Below are positions 8,340 through 14,993 of a stretch of 35,835 bases of DNA, piece after piece; within the stretch, counting starts at the first letter, position 1, and every line of letters starts with the position of its first letter. The notes beneath the pieces are model-generated. The model saw nothing but the letters and a program-made list of their open reading frames with translations. It was not told the origin of the DNA and ran no database searches. Source of the stretch: Amycolatopsis circi (lineage in GTDB: Bacteria; Actinomycetota; Actinomycetes; Mycobacteriales; Pseudonocardiaceae); contig NZ_PQIA01000099.1 in NCBI RefSeq assembly GCF_003385235.1, positions 1 to 35,835 of the forward strand, in the 5' to 3' direction. A program made the translations under genes and the position numbers.

Positions 8340-9218
8340 ATGTCCTCAGTTTCCGACCGGGTGCTGACCCAGCCCGCGCTCGCCGAACTGGCGAACGTCC
8401 CGGCATCCAGCGTCTGGGTGCGGTCCGGCAGCGTCCGGCTGCACGTCCTCGACTACGGCCCGGCCGACGGCGTCCCGCTCGTGATCCTGCCCGGGATCAC
8501 CAGCCCGGCGATCACCATGGACTTCGTCGCCCGCGAGCTGACCGACCTGGTCCGCCCGCTGGTGCTCGACATCCGCGGCCGCGGCCTGTCCGACGACGCT
8601 CCCGACACCGGTCCGCTGCACGGCTACGACCTCGACGCCTACGCCGCGGATGTCGACGCCGTCATCGACCAGCTTCAGCTGTCCGAGCCGTTGCTGCTCG
8701 GCCACTCGATGGGCGCGAGGATCGCTGCCAAGGCCGCGCCTTCGGGGCAGGGCACCATTCTGGTGGACCCGCCGATGAGCGACGCGGACCGGCCGTATCC
8801 GACCACTTTGGACACTTTCGCCGCGCAGCTCGACCAAGCCCAGCGCGGAACCGACGCGGACGAGGTCGCCGCGTCGTGGCCCCGGTGGCCGCGCCGGGAA
8901 CAGGAACTGCGCGCCGGATGGCTCGCGTCGTGCTCCCGGACCGCGATCGCCACGACGCACGCGGGTTTCGAGTCCGAGGAATTCCTTCCGCTGTGGGAAA
9001 AACTGGCCGGACCGGCCGTGCTGCTGTTCGGTGCGGACAGTCCCGTGGTGACGCAGGCGGACGTCGCCGCGCTGGCGGAGGCCAACCCGGCGCATCCGCT
9101 CGTGGGAGTCGAGAACGCCGGGCACATGATCTTCTGGGACGAACCGCGGCCCGCCCTGCAGGCCCTGCGCTCGGCGCTGAAAGACCTGCTCGCCGCTCGC
9201 TCACCCGACGTGCCGTGA
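8340..9218 (+). CDS. nicD: N-formylmaleamate deformylase (NicD-like alpha/beta hydrolase)
   Basis: A 292-aa alpha/beta hydrolase. The nucleophile elbow GHSMG places S123, LVDPP gives the acid D143 and NAGHMIFWDEP gives H262. The acid directly after the strand following the elbow matches the arrangement of Pseudomonas putida NicD as I recall it. Predicted reaction: N-formylmaleamate + H2O to formate + maleamate. AAGGAG precedes ATG 8340. Its TGA stop lies inside the left arm of the 9213-9263 hairpin, so the ribosome terminates within that structure. Confidence 0.8.
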   Translation: MSSVSDRVLTQPALAELANVPASSVWVRSGSVRLHVLDYGPADGVPLVILPGITSPAITMDFVARELTDLVRPLVLDIRGRGLSDDAPDTGPLHGYDLDAYAADVDAVIDQLQLSEPLLLGHSMGARIAAKAAPSGQGTILVDPPMSDADRPYPTTLDTFAAQLDQAQRGTDADEVAASWPRWPRREQELRAGWLASCSRTAIATTHAGFESEEFLPLWEKLAGPAVLLFGADSPVVTQADVAALAEANPAHPLVGVENAGHMIFWDEPRPALQALRSALKDLLAARSPDVP

Positions 9219-9263
9219 AGGACTCCTTGAGGGAATCAGATTCCCTCAAGGAGTCCTTCACGG
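9213..9263. terminator. 24-bp perfect hairpin between nicD and nicX
   Basis: 9213-9236 and 9240-9263 pair perfectly around the loop CAG. No U-tract follows. The arm carries CCGTGA...CTTGAGGGA, related to the other palindromes in the window. Lying inside a same-strand cluster, it could be a partial terminator or mRNA-stabilising element that uncouples nicX-nicE from the upstream genes, which would explain the separate operator at 9280. Confidence 0.65.
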
Positions 9264-9279
9264 ACCTTGGCACATTTCG

Positions 9280-9309
9280 CGTACTCGGATAGTACGTATT
9301 CGGACGATA
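9280..9309 (+). promoter_or_regulatory. Candidate second nic operator/promoter before nicX
   Basis: CGTACTCGGATAGTA (9280-9294) and CGTATTCGGACGATA (9295-9309) are tandem 15-mers that align with the repeats before nicC at 389-418 (consensus CGTRYTCGGAYWRTM). The element abuts the nicX ribosome-binding site AGGAGG at 9311-9316, so a bound regulator could block transcription. The first unit also has flanking GTACT/AGTAC inverted arms. Confidence 0.55.
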
Positions 9310-9321
9310 TAGGAGGTCGCC

Positions 9322-10368
9322 ATGGACCAGAACCTGTTCAACGACATCTGCTTGCGCCAGCTGACTTTTTCGGGCGTGCACGAGGGCGAGACGGTCGTCG
9401 TGCTGACGCGCGGCGCCGAGCGCGCGGAGTACGCGGACGCCTTCCTCTGGGCCGCCCAGCAGCTCGGCGCGGCGACCTATCACCTGCGGCTTCCGCCGCC
9501 GGCGAGCGCGTCCGGCGCGTGGGCGGTCGGGGACTCCGGTCTTGACCAGCTGCCGCTCGCGGTGGAGGCGCTGAAGGCCGCCGACATGGTCGTGGACTGC
9601 ACGTTCCTGCTGTTCAGCGAGGAGCAGTTCGCGATCCAGGCCGCTGGAACCCGGATTCTGACCGCCGTCGAACCGCCGGAGCTGCTGGCCCGGCTGATGC
9701 CGACGAAGGAGCTGCGCGAGCGCGTGGAGATCGGCGCGGAACTGCTGGCCAAGGCCAAGACCATGCGGATCACCAGTCCACACGGGACGGACGTCACCTA
9801 CCAGCTGGGCGTGTACCCGACGATGAGCGAGTACGGCTACACCGACCAGCCGGGCCGCTGGGACCACTGGCCCGCGGCGTTCGTCTTCACCGGCGGTTCG
9901 GACGACGGCGTGGACGGCAAGATCGTGCTCGCGCCCGGCGACGTGCTGCTGCCGTTCAACACCTACGTGCAGACGCCGGTCGAGCTGACCATCGAAAAGG
10001 GCTTCATCCAGGACATCCGCGGCGGCGCGGGCTCGTCCGGCCTCGACGCCGACCTGCTGCGCAGCTACATCGAATCGTTCCACGACCCGCGCGGCTACGG
10101 CATGTCGCACGTCGGCTGGGGCCTCGACGAGCGGGCGCACTGGCACGGCCTGACGCAGTTCCCCGGCGGCATGGGCATGGAGCTGCGCAGCTTCTACGGC
10201 AACGTGATGTTCTCGATCGGCCCGAACAACGAACTCGGCGGCCCGAACGACACGGCGTGCCACTTCGACATCCCGATGCGCGGCAACAGCCTGTACCTCG
10301 ACGACGAGCTGATCGTCGACGCGGGCGAGCTGACCGTGAAGGACATGCGCCCGGCGGCGAAGCGATGA
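9322..10368 (+). CDS. nicX: 2,5-dihydroxypyridine 5,6-dioxygenase (NicX-like)
   Basis: A 348-aa protein of the M29-aminopeptidase-like NicX family, which opens 2,5-dihydroxypyridine with O2 to N-formylmaleamate using mononuclear Fe(II). Likely iron ligands are H263 (MSHVGWGLDERA) and the H-x-D pair H314/D316 (ACHFDIPMRG). The spacing fits the His-His-Asp ligand set reported for P. putida NicX (H265, H318, D320, from memory). AGGAGG at 9311-9316 precedes ATG 9322. The stop overlaps the nicE start (ATGA). Confidence 0.87.
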   Translation: MDQNLFNDICLRQLTFSGVHEGETVVVLTRGAERAEYADAFLWAAQQLGAATYHLRLPPPASASGAWAVGDSGLDQLPLAVEALKAADMVVDCTFLLFSEEQFAIQAAGTRILTAVEPPELLARLMPTKELRERVEIGAELLAKAKTMRITSPHGTDVTYQLGVYPTMSEYGYTDQPGRWDHWPAAFVFTGGSDDGVDGKIVLAPGDVLLPFNTYVQTPVELTIEKGFIQDIRGGAGSSGLDADLLRSYIESFHDPRGYGMSHVGWGLDERAHWHGLTQFPGGMGMELRSFYGNVMFSIGPNNELGGPNDTACHFDIPMRGNSLYLDDELIVDAGELTVKDMRPAAKR

Positions 10369-11135
10369 CCGACCACCACATCGGGATGATCGTCCCGAGT
10401 TCCAACCTGACGATGGAAACCGAGCTGCCGCGGATGCTGCGCGCCCGCGAGGAGCGGTACCCGGAGGACCGGTTCGTCTTCCACTCCGCCCGCGCGCGGA
10501 TGCAGCACGTGACGCCGGAGCAGTTGCGCGCCATGAACGCCCAGGCGGAACGCGCGGCCACCGAACTGGCCGACGCGCGACCTGGCGTTGTGGCGACGGC
10601 GTGTCTGGTCGCGATCATGGCGCAGGGGCCGGGTTATCACTGCACTGCCGAGGATTCGATCACCTCGGCGTTGCGCGCGGAAGGCTCGGACGCGCCGGTG
10701 GTTTCGTCGGCCGGAGCGCTGTTGTCCGGGATCGCCGCGTTGGAGGCGAAGCGGGTCGCGATCGTTACGCCGTACATGAAGCCGTTGACGCAGGCGGTGA
10801 TCGAGTACCTGGAGGACGCGGGCGTCGAGGTGGTCGACTCGCTGTCGTTGGAGGTGCCCGACAACCTGGCGGTGGCGCGGCTGGATCCGGCGGATCTGCT
10901 TGAGCACTACCGGAAACTGGACCTGACTCGGGCGGACGCGTTGGTGTTGTCGGCTTGTGTGCAGATGCCTTCGCTGCCGTCGATCCAGCCGGTTCAGGAT
11001 GCGGTGGGGATCCCGGTGCTGTCGGCGGCTACGGCTACGACGTTCCGGATTCTCAGCGAGCTGGGCGTGCGGCCGGAGGTGCCGCGGGCGGGGCATTTGC
11101 TGAGCGGGAAGGTTTCCGCGGCGCAGGCCGCGTAG
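10365..11135 (+). CDS. nicE: Maleate cis-trans isomerase (NicE-like, Asp/Glu racemase family)
   Basis: A 256-aa protein converting maleate to fumarate, the last step of nicotinate breakdown. The two catalytic cysteines are C80 (VVATACLVAIMAQG) and C198 (LVLSACVQMPS), 118 residues apart as in characterised maleate isomerases. The N-terminal IGMIVPSSNLTMETE is the family signature. ATG 10365 overlaps the nicX stop. Arylmalonate decarboxylase is a relative, but the context and both cysteines favour maleate isomerase. Confidence 0.88.
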   Translation: MTDHHIGMIVPSSNLTMETELPRMLRAREERYPEDRFVFHSARARMQHVTPEQLRAMNAQAERAATELADARPGVVATACLVAIMAQGPGYHCTAEDSITSALRAEGSDAPVVSSAGALLSGIAALEAKRVAIVTPYMKPLTQAVIEYLEDAGVEVVDSLSLEVPDNLAVARLDPADLLEHYRKLDLTRADALVLSACVQMPSLPSIQPVQDAVGIPVLSAATATTFRILSELGVRPEVPRAGHLLSGKVSAAQAA

Positions 11136-11139
11136 GACG

Positions 11140-11174
11140 AGGCGGGTGCGGGCTGGCTTGGTCCGCGCCCGCCT
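11140..11174 (+). terminator. Possible terminator after nicE
   Basis: 11140-11151 can pair with 11163-11174 (12 bp with one G-U pair, loop of 11 nt), five bases after the nicE stop. It is GC-rich and lacks a U-tract, as is common in actinobacteria. Confidence 0.45.
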
Positions 11175-11700
11175 GGTCCGCGGGGAAACTCCGCCGGAAT
11201 CCGCCGCCTGGACGAGTTCGGCGTTGCCCGGAGCGGGGGAGGCGTCCGGCGACTGTCCGGTGTCTTCGATCCCGGTCCGGATCCCGTGGCCCCGCGGCTC
11301 ACCGCCGACGAAGCCGCGCCGATCCCGTCCTGCTCCAGCGTGATCTCCGCGCGCCACGATCGCCTCCATCTCGGTCGCCTGCGCGAAGCCCATCCGCGCG
11401 CGGCGATCAGTTCGCCGATCCCCGGCTCGCCCCGGCCGGGATGAGGTTCGGCAGCTTCGTCCATGACGAAACTTGCTGGTGGTGCCGTCGCGGATCGGGT
11501 TCGGTCTCGGCGAAGGTCGTCATCGAAACCGGTACCCCGGACACCGCGAGCGGACCGCACGCAAGGCCTGGGCGACCGGGCCTTCGAATGATCTGAAGGC
11601 CGTCCACCGCATCCGGGATCGGTCGCGACCGGTAGTCGGCCACGTCGACGTCGCTGGCGCGAGCGCGCTCGCCCAGGTCGGCGCACCATTCTCCGTGGTC
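11170..11700 (-). pseudogene. Decayed gene remnant, possibly BKACE/DUF849 family
   Basis: No intact gene fills 11136-11924. Read on the minus strand, two different frames give consecutive family-like pieces. About 11679-11410 reads DLGERARASDVDV...AVDGLQ...GPLAVSGVPVS, and about 11393-11180 reads GHGIRTGIEDTGQSPDAS...NAELVQ. The latter resembles the conserved GGHVRVGLEDN...NAELV end of beta-keto acid cleavage enzymes (3-keto-5-aminohexanoate cleavage type). The change of frame near 11400 and the missing N-terminal region indicate a pseudogene. The family call is from memory of the motif and is tentative. Confidence 0.4.
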
Positions 11701-11868
11701 GGCCGCGAAGCCGGGCCCCGAACGGCGGCCCGTCCGGCGCGAAGCCGGTCCGGGCCGGTCACGGTGGCGGCTGGGCAGCGCGGAAGTTCTCGCGTGCTCC
11801 AGCCTGCGCCCTCTCGCGGCCTCGGCCGAGCCGGACGCCGGGAAACGCTCGCAGTTTCGCGTCCGGGT

Positions 11869-11893
11869 GATTGCCGTGCGGCGCAACGGGTAA
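11869..11893 (+). promoter_or_regulatory. Sigma-B-type promoter before the hemerythrin operon
   Basis: GATT (11869-11872), 15 nt, GGGTAA (11888-11893). This fits the actinobacterial SigB/SigF consensus GNNT-N14-16-GGGTA. The ATG follows 31 nt later, behind GAGGAGG. Confidence 0.6.
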
Positions 11894-11924
11894 CCGGAGG
11901 TTTCCCGACACCCGAGGAGGCAGC

Positions 11925-12485
11925 ATGGCCGCACCCACCCGAACAGATCTGATCACCGTGATCACCGACGACCACCGCGACGTCGAGCGGGTCTTCGCCG
12001 AACTCGAGCGCGAGCCCGAGGCGGGCAACCGGAAAGACGTGGTCGACCACGTGATCGCCGAGCTGGTCCGGCATTCGGTCGCGGAGGAACAGCTCATGTA
12101 CCCGGCCGCGCGCAAGCACCTCGACGACGGCGACGAGATCGCCGACCACGAGATCGAGGAGCACGCCGAGGCCGAGAAGCTGATGAAGCAGCTGGAGCGC
12201 AAGAATCCCGGCGAGCCGGAGTTCGAGGAATTGCTCGGCAAGCTCATCGCCGAGATCCGCCACCACATCAAGGACGAGGAGAACGACCTGCTGCCGCGGC
12301 TGCGGGACGCCTGCTCGGACGAGGAGCTGGACCAGCTCGGCGAGCGGGTGCTGGCGGCGAAGAAGGTCGCGCCGACCAGGCCGCATCCCCACGCGCCGAG
12401 CAAGCCGCCGGCGAATCTGATCCTCGCGCCGGGCGCGGCGTTCGTCGACAAGATCCGCGACGCGCTGACCGGCCGGAAGAGCTGA
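11925..12485 (+). CDS. Hemerythrin HHE-domain protein
   Basis: A 186-aa protein whose residues 8-130 form a hemerythrin-like four-helix bundle. Candidate di-iron ligands are H17 (DDHRDVE), H50 and E54 (RHSVAEEQ), H75 or H80, and H113/H114 with E118/E119 (RHHIKDEEN). The C-terminal 50 residues are Pro/Ala/Lys-rich and outside the domain. In actinobacteria such proteins are often SigF/SigB-controlled and linked to oxygen, NO or peroxide handling; a role in oxidative stress is inferred. GAGGAGG at 11914-11920 fixes the start. The last 12 nt of the gene (12474-12485, with the stop) are repeated at 12491-12502. Confidence 0.88.
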   Translation: MAAPTRTDLITVITDDHRDVERVFAELEREPEAGNRKDVVDHVIAELVRHSVAEEQLMYPAARKHLDDGDEIADHEIEEHAEAEKLMKQLERKNPGEPEFEELLGKLIAEIRHHIKDEENDLLPRLRDACSDEELDQLGERVLAAKKVAPTRPHPHAPSKPPANLILAPGAAFVDKIRDALTGRKS

Positions 12486-12505
12486 CTGGACGGAAGAGCT
12501 GAAAG

Positions 12506-13777
12506 ATGACTGACGACGTGTTCGTGCTCGGGCTTGACGAGGAGAACGAGCGCATCCTGAAAAGACTCCCGTCCGCGGCAGGGCTGCGGTTCCGCCCGCT
12601 GCTCAGCCCGGACGAGCTGCAGCACGGCGAGATCGACTTCCCGGACCTGATGAAGAAGGCCCGCCAGCAGCTGGACGATTTCGACGGCGAACCCGCCGCG
12701 ATCGTGACCTACTGGGACTTTCCGGCCGCCACGATGGCGCCGCTGCTGTGCGAGGAGCGCGGCCTCCCGCACGTTCCGTTGCCCGCGGTGCTCAAATGCG
12801 AGCACAAGTACTGGAGCAGGCTCGAGCAGCGGAAGGTGATCGACGAACTGCCGCCGTTCGGCATCGTCGACCTGGACGGGGATCCGCAGCCGCCGCCGGG
12901 GGTGGACTTCCCGATGTGGCTGAAGCCGGTCAAGGGATTCTCGTCGGAATTGGCGTTTCACGTGCGGGACAAGCAGAGCTTCGTCGAAGCCGTCGAGGAA
13001 CTGCGGGAGGGTGTCGGGCGGGTCGGGGACCCGTTCGAGGACGTGTTGCGCCAGGTCGACCTGCCGCGCGAGATCGCCGAGGTCGGCGGGGCCGCGTGTC
13101 TGGCCGAGGCCGAACTGCACGGGGTGCAGGCGGCGGTCGAAGGCTACGTCTGGAAGGGCGAGGTGCACGTCTACGCCGCGCTCGACTCGGTCGATTTCCC
13201 CGGCCGGTCTTCGTTTCTGCGGCACCAGTACCCGTCGCAGCTGCCGGACGAGACGGTCCGGCGGATGGCTGACATCGGCGAGCGCGTGATGCGCCAGTTC
13301 GGCTTCGAGAACGGCACGTTCAGCATCGAGTTCTTCTGCGACCTGCAGTCCGGGCAGGTGTGCCTGCTGGAGATCAATCCGCGGCACTCGCAGTCGCACG
13401 CGGAGCTGTTCGAGCTGGTCGACGGCGTGGCCAACCACGAGATCATGGTCCGGCTCGGGCTCGGCCAGGAACCGGGCTTCCCGCGCGGCCGCGGGCAGTA
13501 CCACATCGCCGGCCGCTGCTACCTGCGCCGTTTTGACGGCGACGCGGTGGTGACTCGGATCCCGACCGAGGCCGAGATCGCCGCGCTGTGCGAGGAACTC
13601 GGCGGCACGACGATCTCGGTCACGCCGGAGGAGGGCCAGCGGCTGTCGGATCTGCCGGAGCAGGACAGCTACTCCTTCGAGCTGGCGGAGCTGATCATCG
13701 GCGCGGACACCGAGGAAGAACTCGAGGCGAAGTACCGCAAGTGCGGCGAGCGGCTGCGCTTCGAGTTCGAGGACTGA
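12506..13777 (+). CDS. ATP-grasp ligase of unknown substrate
   Basis: A 423-aa ATP-grasp enzyme. A lysine-bearing strand (MWLKPVKGFSSELAF, about residues 133-147) would contact ATP, and LLEINPRHSQS (about 286-297) holds the Mg-binding E-x-N. The residues before about 110 would form the N-terminal domain (YWDFPAATMAPLLCEERGLP). The family ligates a carboxylate to an amine or thiol through an acyl-phosphate; nothing here identifies the substrate. It starts 20 nt after the hemerythrin stop and is followed by a DUF2188-like gene, so the three form one operon under the sigma-B-type promoter. Confidence 0.82.
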   Translation: MTDDVFVLGLDEENERILKRLPSAAGLRFRPLLSPDELQHGEIDFPDLMKKARQQLDDFDGEPAAIVTYWDFPAATMAPLLCEERGLPHVPLPAVLKCEHKYWSRLEQRKVIDELPPFGIVDLDGDPQPPPGVDFPMWLKPVKGFSSELAFHVRDKQSFVEAVEELREGVGRVGDPFEDVLRQVDLPREIAEVGGAACLAEAELHGVQAAVEGYVWKGEVHVYAALDSVDFPGRSSFLRHQYPSQLPDETVRRMADIGERVMRQFGFENGTFSIEFFCDLQSGQVCLLEINPRHSQSHAELFELVDGVANHEIMVRLGLGQEPGFPRGRGQYHIAGRCYLRRFDGDAVVTRIPTEAEIAALCEELGGTTISVTPEEGQRLSDLPEQDSYSFELAELIIGADTEEELEAKYRKCGERLRFEFED

Positions 13778-13792
13778 ACGGGAGGACCGAAG

Positions 13793-14023
13793 GTGGACGG
13801 CGACGTCGAGACGCTGTATGAGAACCAGCTGTGGAAGAACCGCGTCGAGGGGCATCAGCGCGCGGCGAACACGACGAAGTCCCGTGCGGAAGCGGTGAAA
13901 ACGGGACGGCACATGGCGAAGGCTCGACGGTCTGTCCACATTGTCCGTACGGAGGACGGGGCAGTGGCAAGCCGCGACGACTACCGCACTAGTCGTCGCG
14001 GCGTGTCGCTGCCGCTGGAATGA
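13793..14023 (+). CDS. DUF2188-like small protein
   Basis: A 76-aa protein with GTG start at 13793, 15 nt after the ATP-grasp stop, and GGAGG at 13781-13785. The pattern WKNRVEG...AEAVKTGRHMAKA...VHIVRTEDGAVASRDDY resembles DUF2188 proteins (short beta-alpha-beta modules with a terminal DG-x-I/V-x-x-R-x-x-Y). The function is unknown. The 3' end of the gene runs through the 13971-14002 hairpin, so the last dozen residues may be an extension imposed by that element. Confidence 0.6.
   Translation: MDGDVETLYENQLWKNRVEGHQRAANTTKSRAEAVKTGRHMAKARRSVHIVRTEDGAVASRDDYRTSRRGVSLPLE
13971..14002. terminator. Bidirectional hairpin terminator inside the DUF2188-like 3' end
   Basis: A perfect 13-bp stem (13971-13983 with 13990-14002) closes a 6-nt loop. 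It sits at the junction of two convergent genes whose stops are only 7 nt apart, so it probably serves both transcripts. Confidence 0.6.
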
Positions 14024-14030
14024 CCTGCGG

Positions 14031-14921
14031 TTATCGGCGGAGGATGCGTTCCAGATGGTTGCGCGCTTGGCGGCCTTCGGGGATTTGCTGCATGAGCCAG
14101 TTGTGGAACATGCCGGGGTACTCGGCGTAGTCCACGTGGATCCCGGCGTCGCGGGCGCGGGAGGCGAAGCGGCGGGCGTCCGGCAGGAGGACGTCGCGGG
14201 TGCCGATGAACAGGCTGAACGGCCCCAGCCCGGTCAGGTCCGCGTACAGCGGGCTGATCCGCGGGTCGTGCGGGTCGGTGCCTTCGGCGTACATGTCGCC
14301 CGCCTCGCGCAGGCCGGTAATGCCGAGCATCGGGTCGTGTTCGTCCAGTACGACCGAAATCGGGTCTTCCAGTGTCACGTCCAGCCACGGCGAGATCAGG
14401 ATCGTCTGCTTCGGCTGCGGCCGTCCCTCGTCCCGGAGCCGCTGCGCGACCGACAGCGCGAGCGCGGCACCGGCGGAATCCCCGGACAGGACGGTGTTTT
14501 CCGCCGGCTCGGCACCAAGCGTTTGCTCGAACGCGGCCTGTACCATGGGGATCGTCTCGACGTTGCTGTGCCGCGGGACGAGCGGGTAGATCGGCAGCGT
14601 GACCGTGCAGCCGAGCCGGCGCACCAGGTCGGCGGCGAATTCCCAGTGGTGTGATTCGATCTCTTCGACGTAGCCGCCGCCGTGCAGATGGAACACGTGC
14701 AGCCCGGCCTTGGCACGCGGCCGCACGGTCCAGCACGCGAACCCGTGCACCTCGCGGTGTTCGAGGTCGAAGTGCTTGCGCAGCTTCCGCGGCGGGCGGG
14801 CTTGCGACGGCCGCTGGTGGCGGTGCAGGCGCTGGTGCAGCACGCGGGCGTCGTCGTAGAAGGCCTTCTGCCTCGTCGCGCGCAGGTACGCCTGATACAA
14901 CTGGGCTTTCATGCTGATCAT
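14031..14921 (-). CDS. HSL-family alpha/beta hydrolase (esterase/lipase)
   Basis: A 296-aa protein with the hormone-sensitive-lipase layout: oxyanion motif HLHGGGY, nucleophile GDSAG, acid IGTRDVLLPD and base PGMFHNW. It probably hydrolyses small acyl esters or lactones (relatives include epsilon-lactone hydrolase); the natural substrate is not visible. Two starts are possible: ATG at 14921, nine bases after the -10 and so nearly leaderless, or ATG at 14912. Its promoter is divergent from that of the CocE/NonD hydrolase. Confidence 0.85.
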   Translation of the reverse strand: MISMKAQLYQAYLRATRQKAFYDDARVLHQRLHRHQRPSQARPPRKLRKHFDLEHREVHGFACWTVRPRAKAGLHVFHLHGGGYVEEIESHHWEFAADLVRRLGCTVTLPIYPLVPRHSNVETIPMVQAAFEQTLGAEPAENTVLSGDSAGAALALSVAQRLRDEGRPQPKQTILISPWLDVTLEDPISVVLDEHDPMLGITGLREAGDMYAEGTDPHDPRISPLYADLTGLGPFSLFIGTRDVLLPDARRFASRARDAGIHVDYAEYPGMFHNWLMQQIPEGRQARNHLERILRR

Positions 14922-14930
14922 GTGCGACGG

Positions 14931-14956
14931 GTACCCGTTCTCCCGCTGTGGGCAAC
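14931..14956 (-). promoter_or_regulatory. Sigma-B-type promoter for the HSL-family hydrolase
   Basis: On the minus strand GTTG (14956-14953), 16 nt, GGGTAC (14936-14931). It lies back to back with the + strand promoter at 14960. The -35 is the weaker half. Confidence 0.55.
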
Positions 14957-14959
14957 ACC

Positions 14960-14984
14960 GTTTCGGCCGCGCCGCACCGGGTAC
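14960..14984 (+). promoter_or_regulatory. Sigma-B-type promoter for the CocE/NonD hydrolase
   Basis: GTTT (14960-14963), 15 nt, GGGTAC (14979-14984), an excellent SigB/SigF match. The ATG at 14994 is only nine bases further, so the mRNA is leaderless or nearly so. Confidence 0.7.
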
Positions 14985-14993
14985 CCGGCAGGC

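Noticed and set aside
9213..9263. Insertion-sequence end or attachment site
   Set aside because: No adjoining transposase or second end was found; a terminator or mRNA hairpin is the simpler reading.
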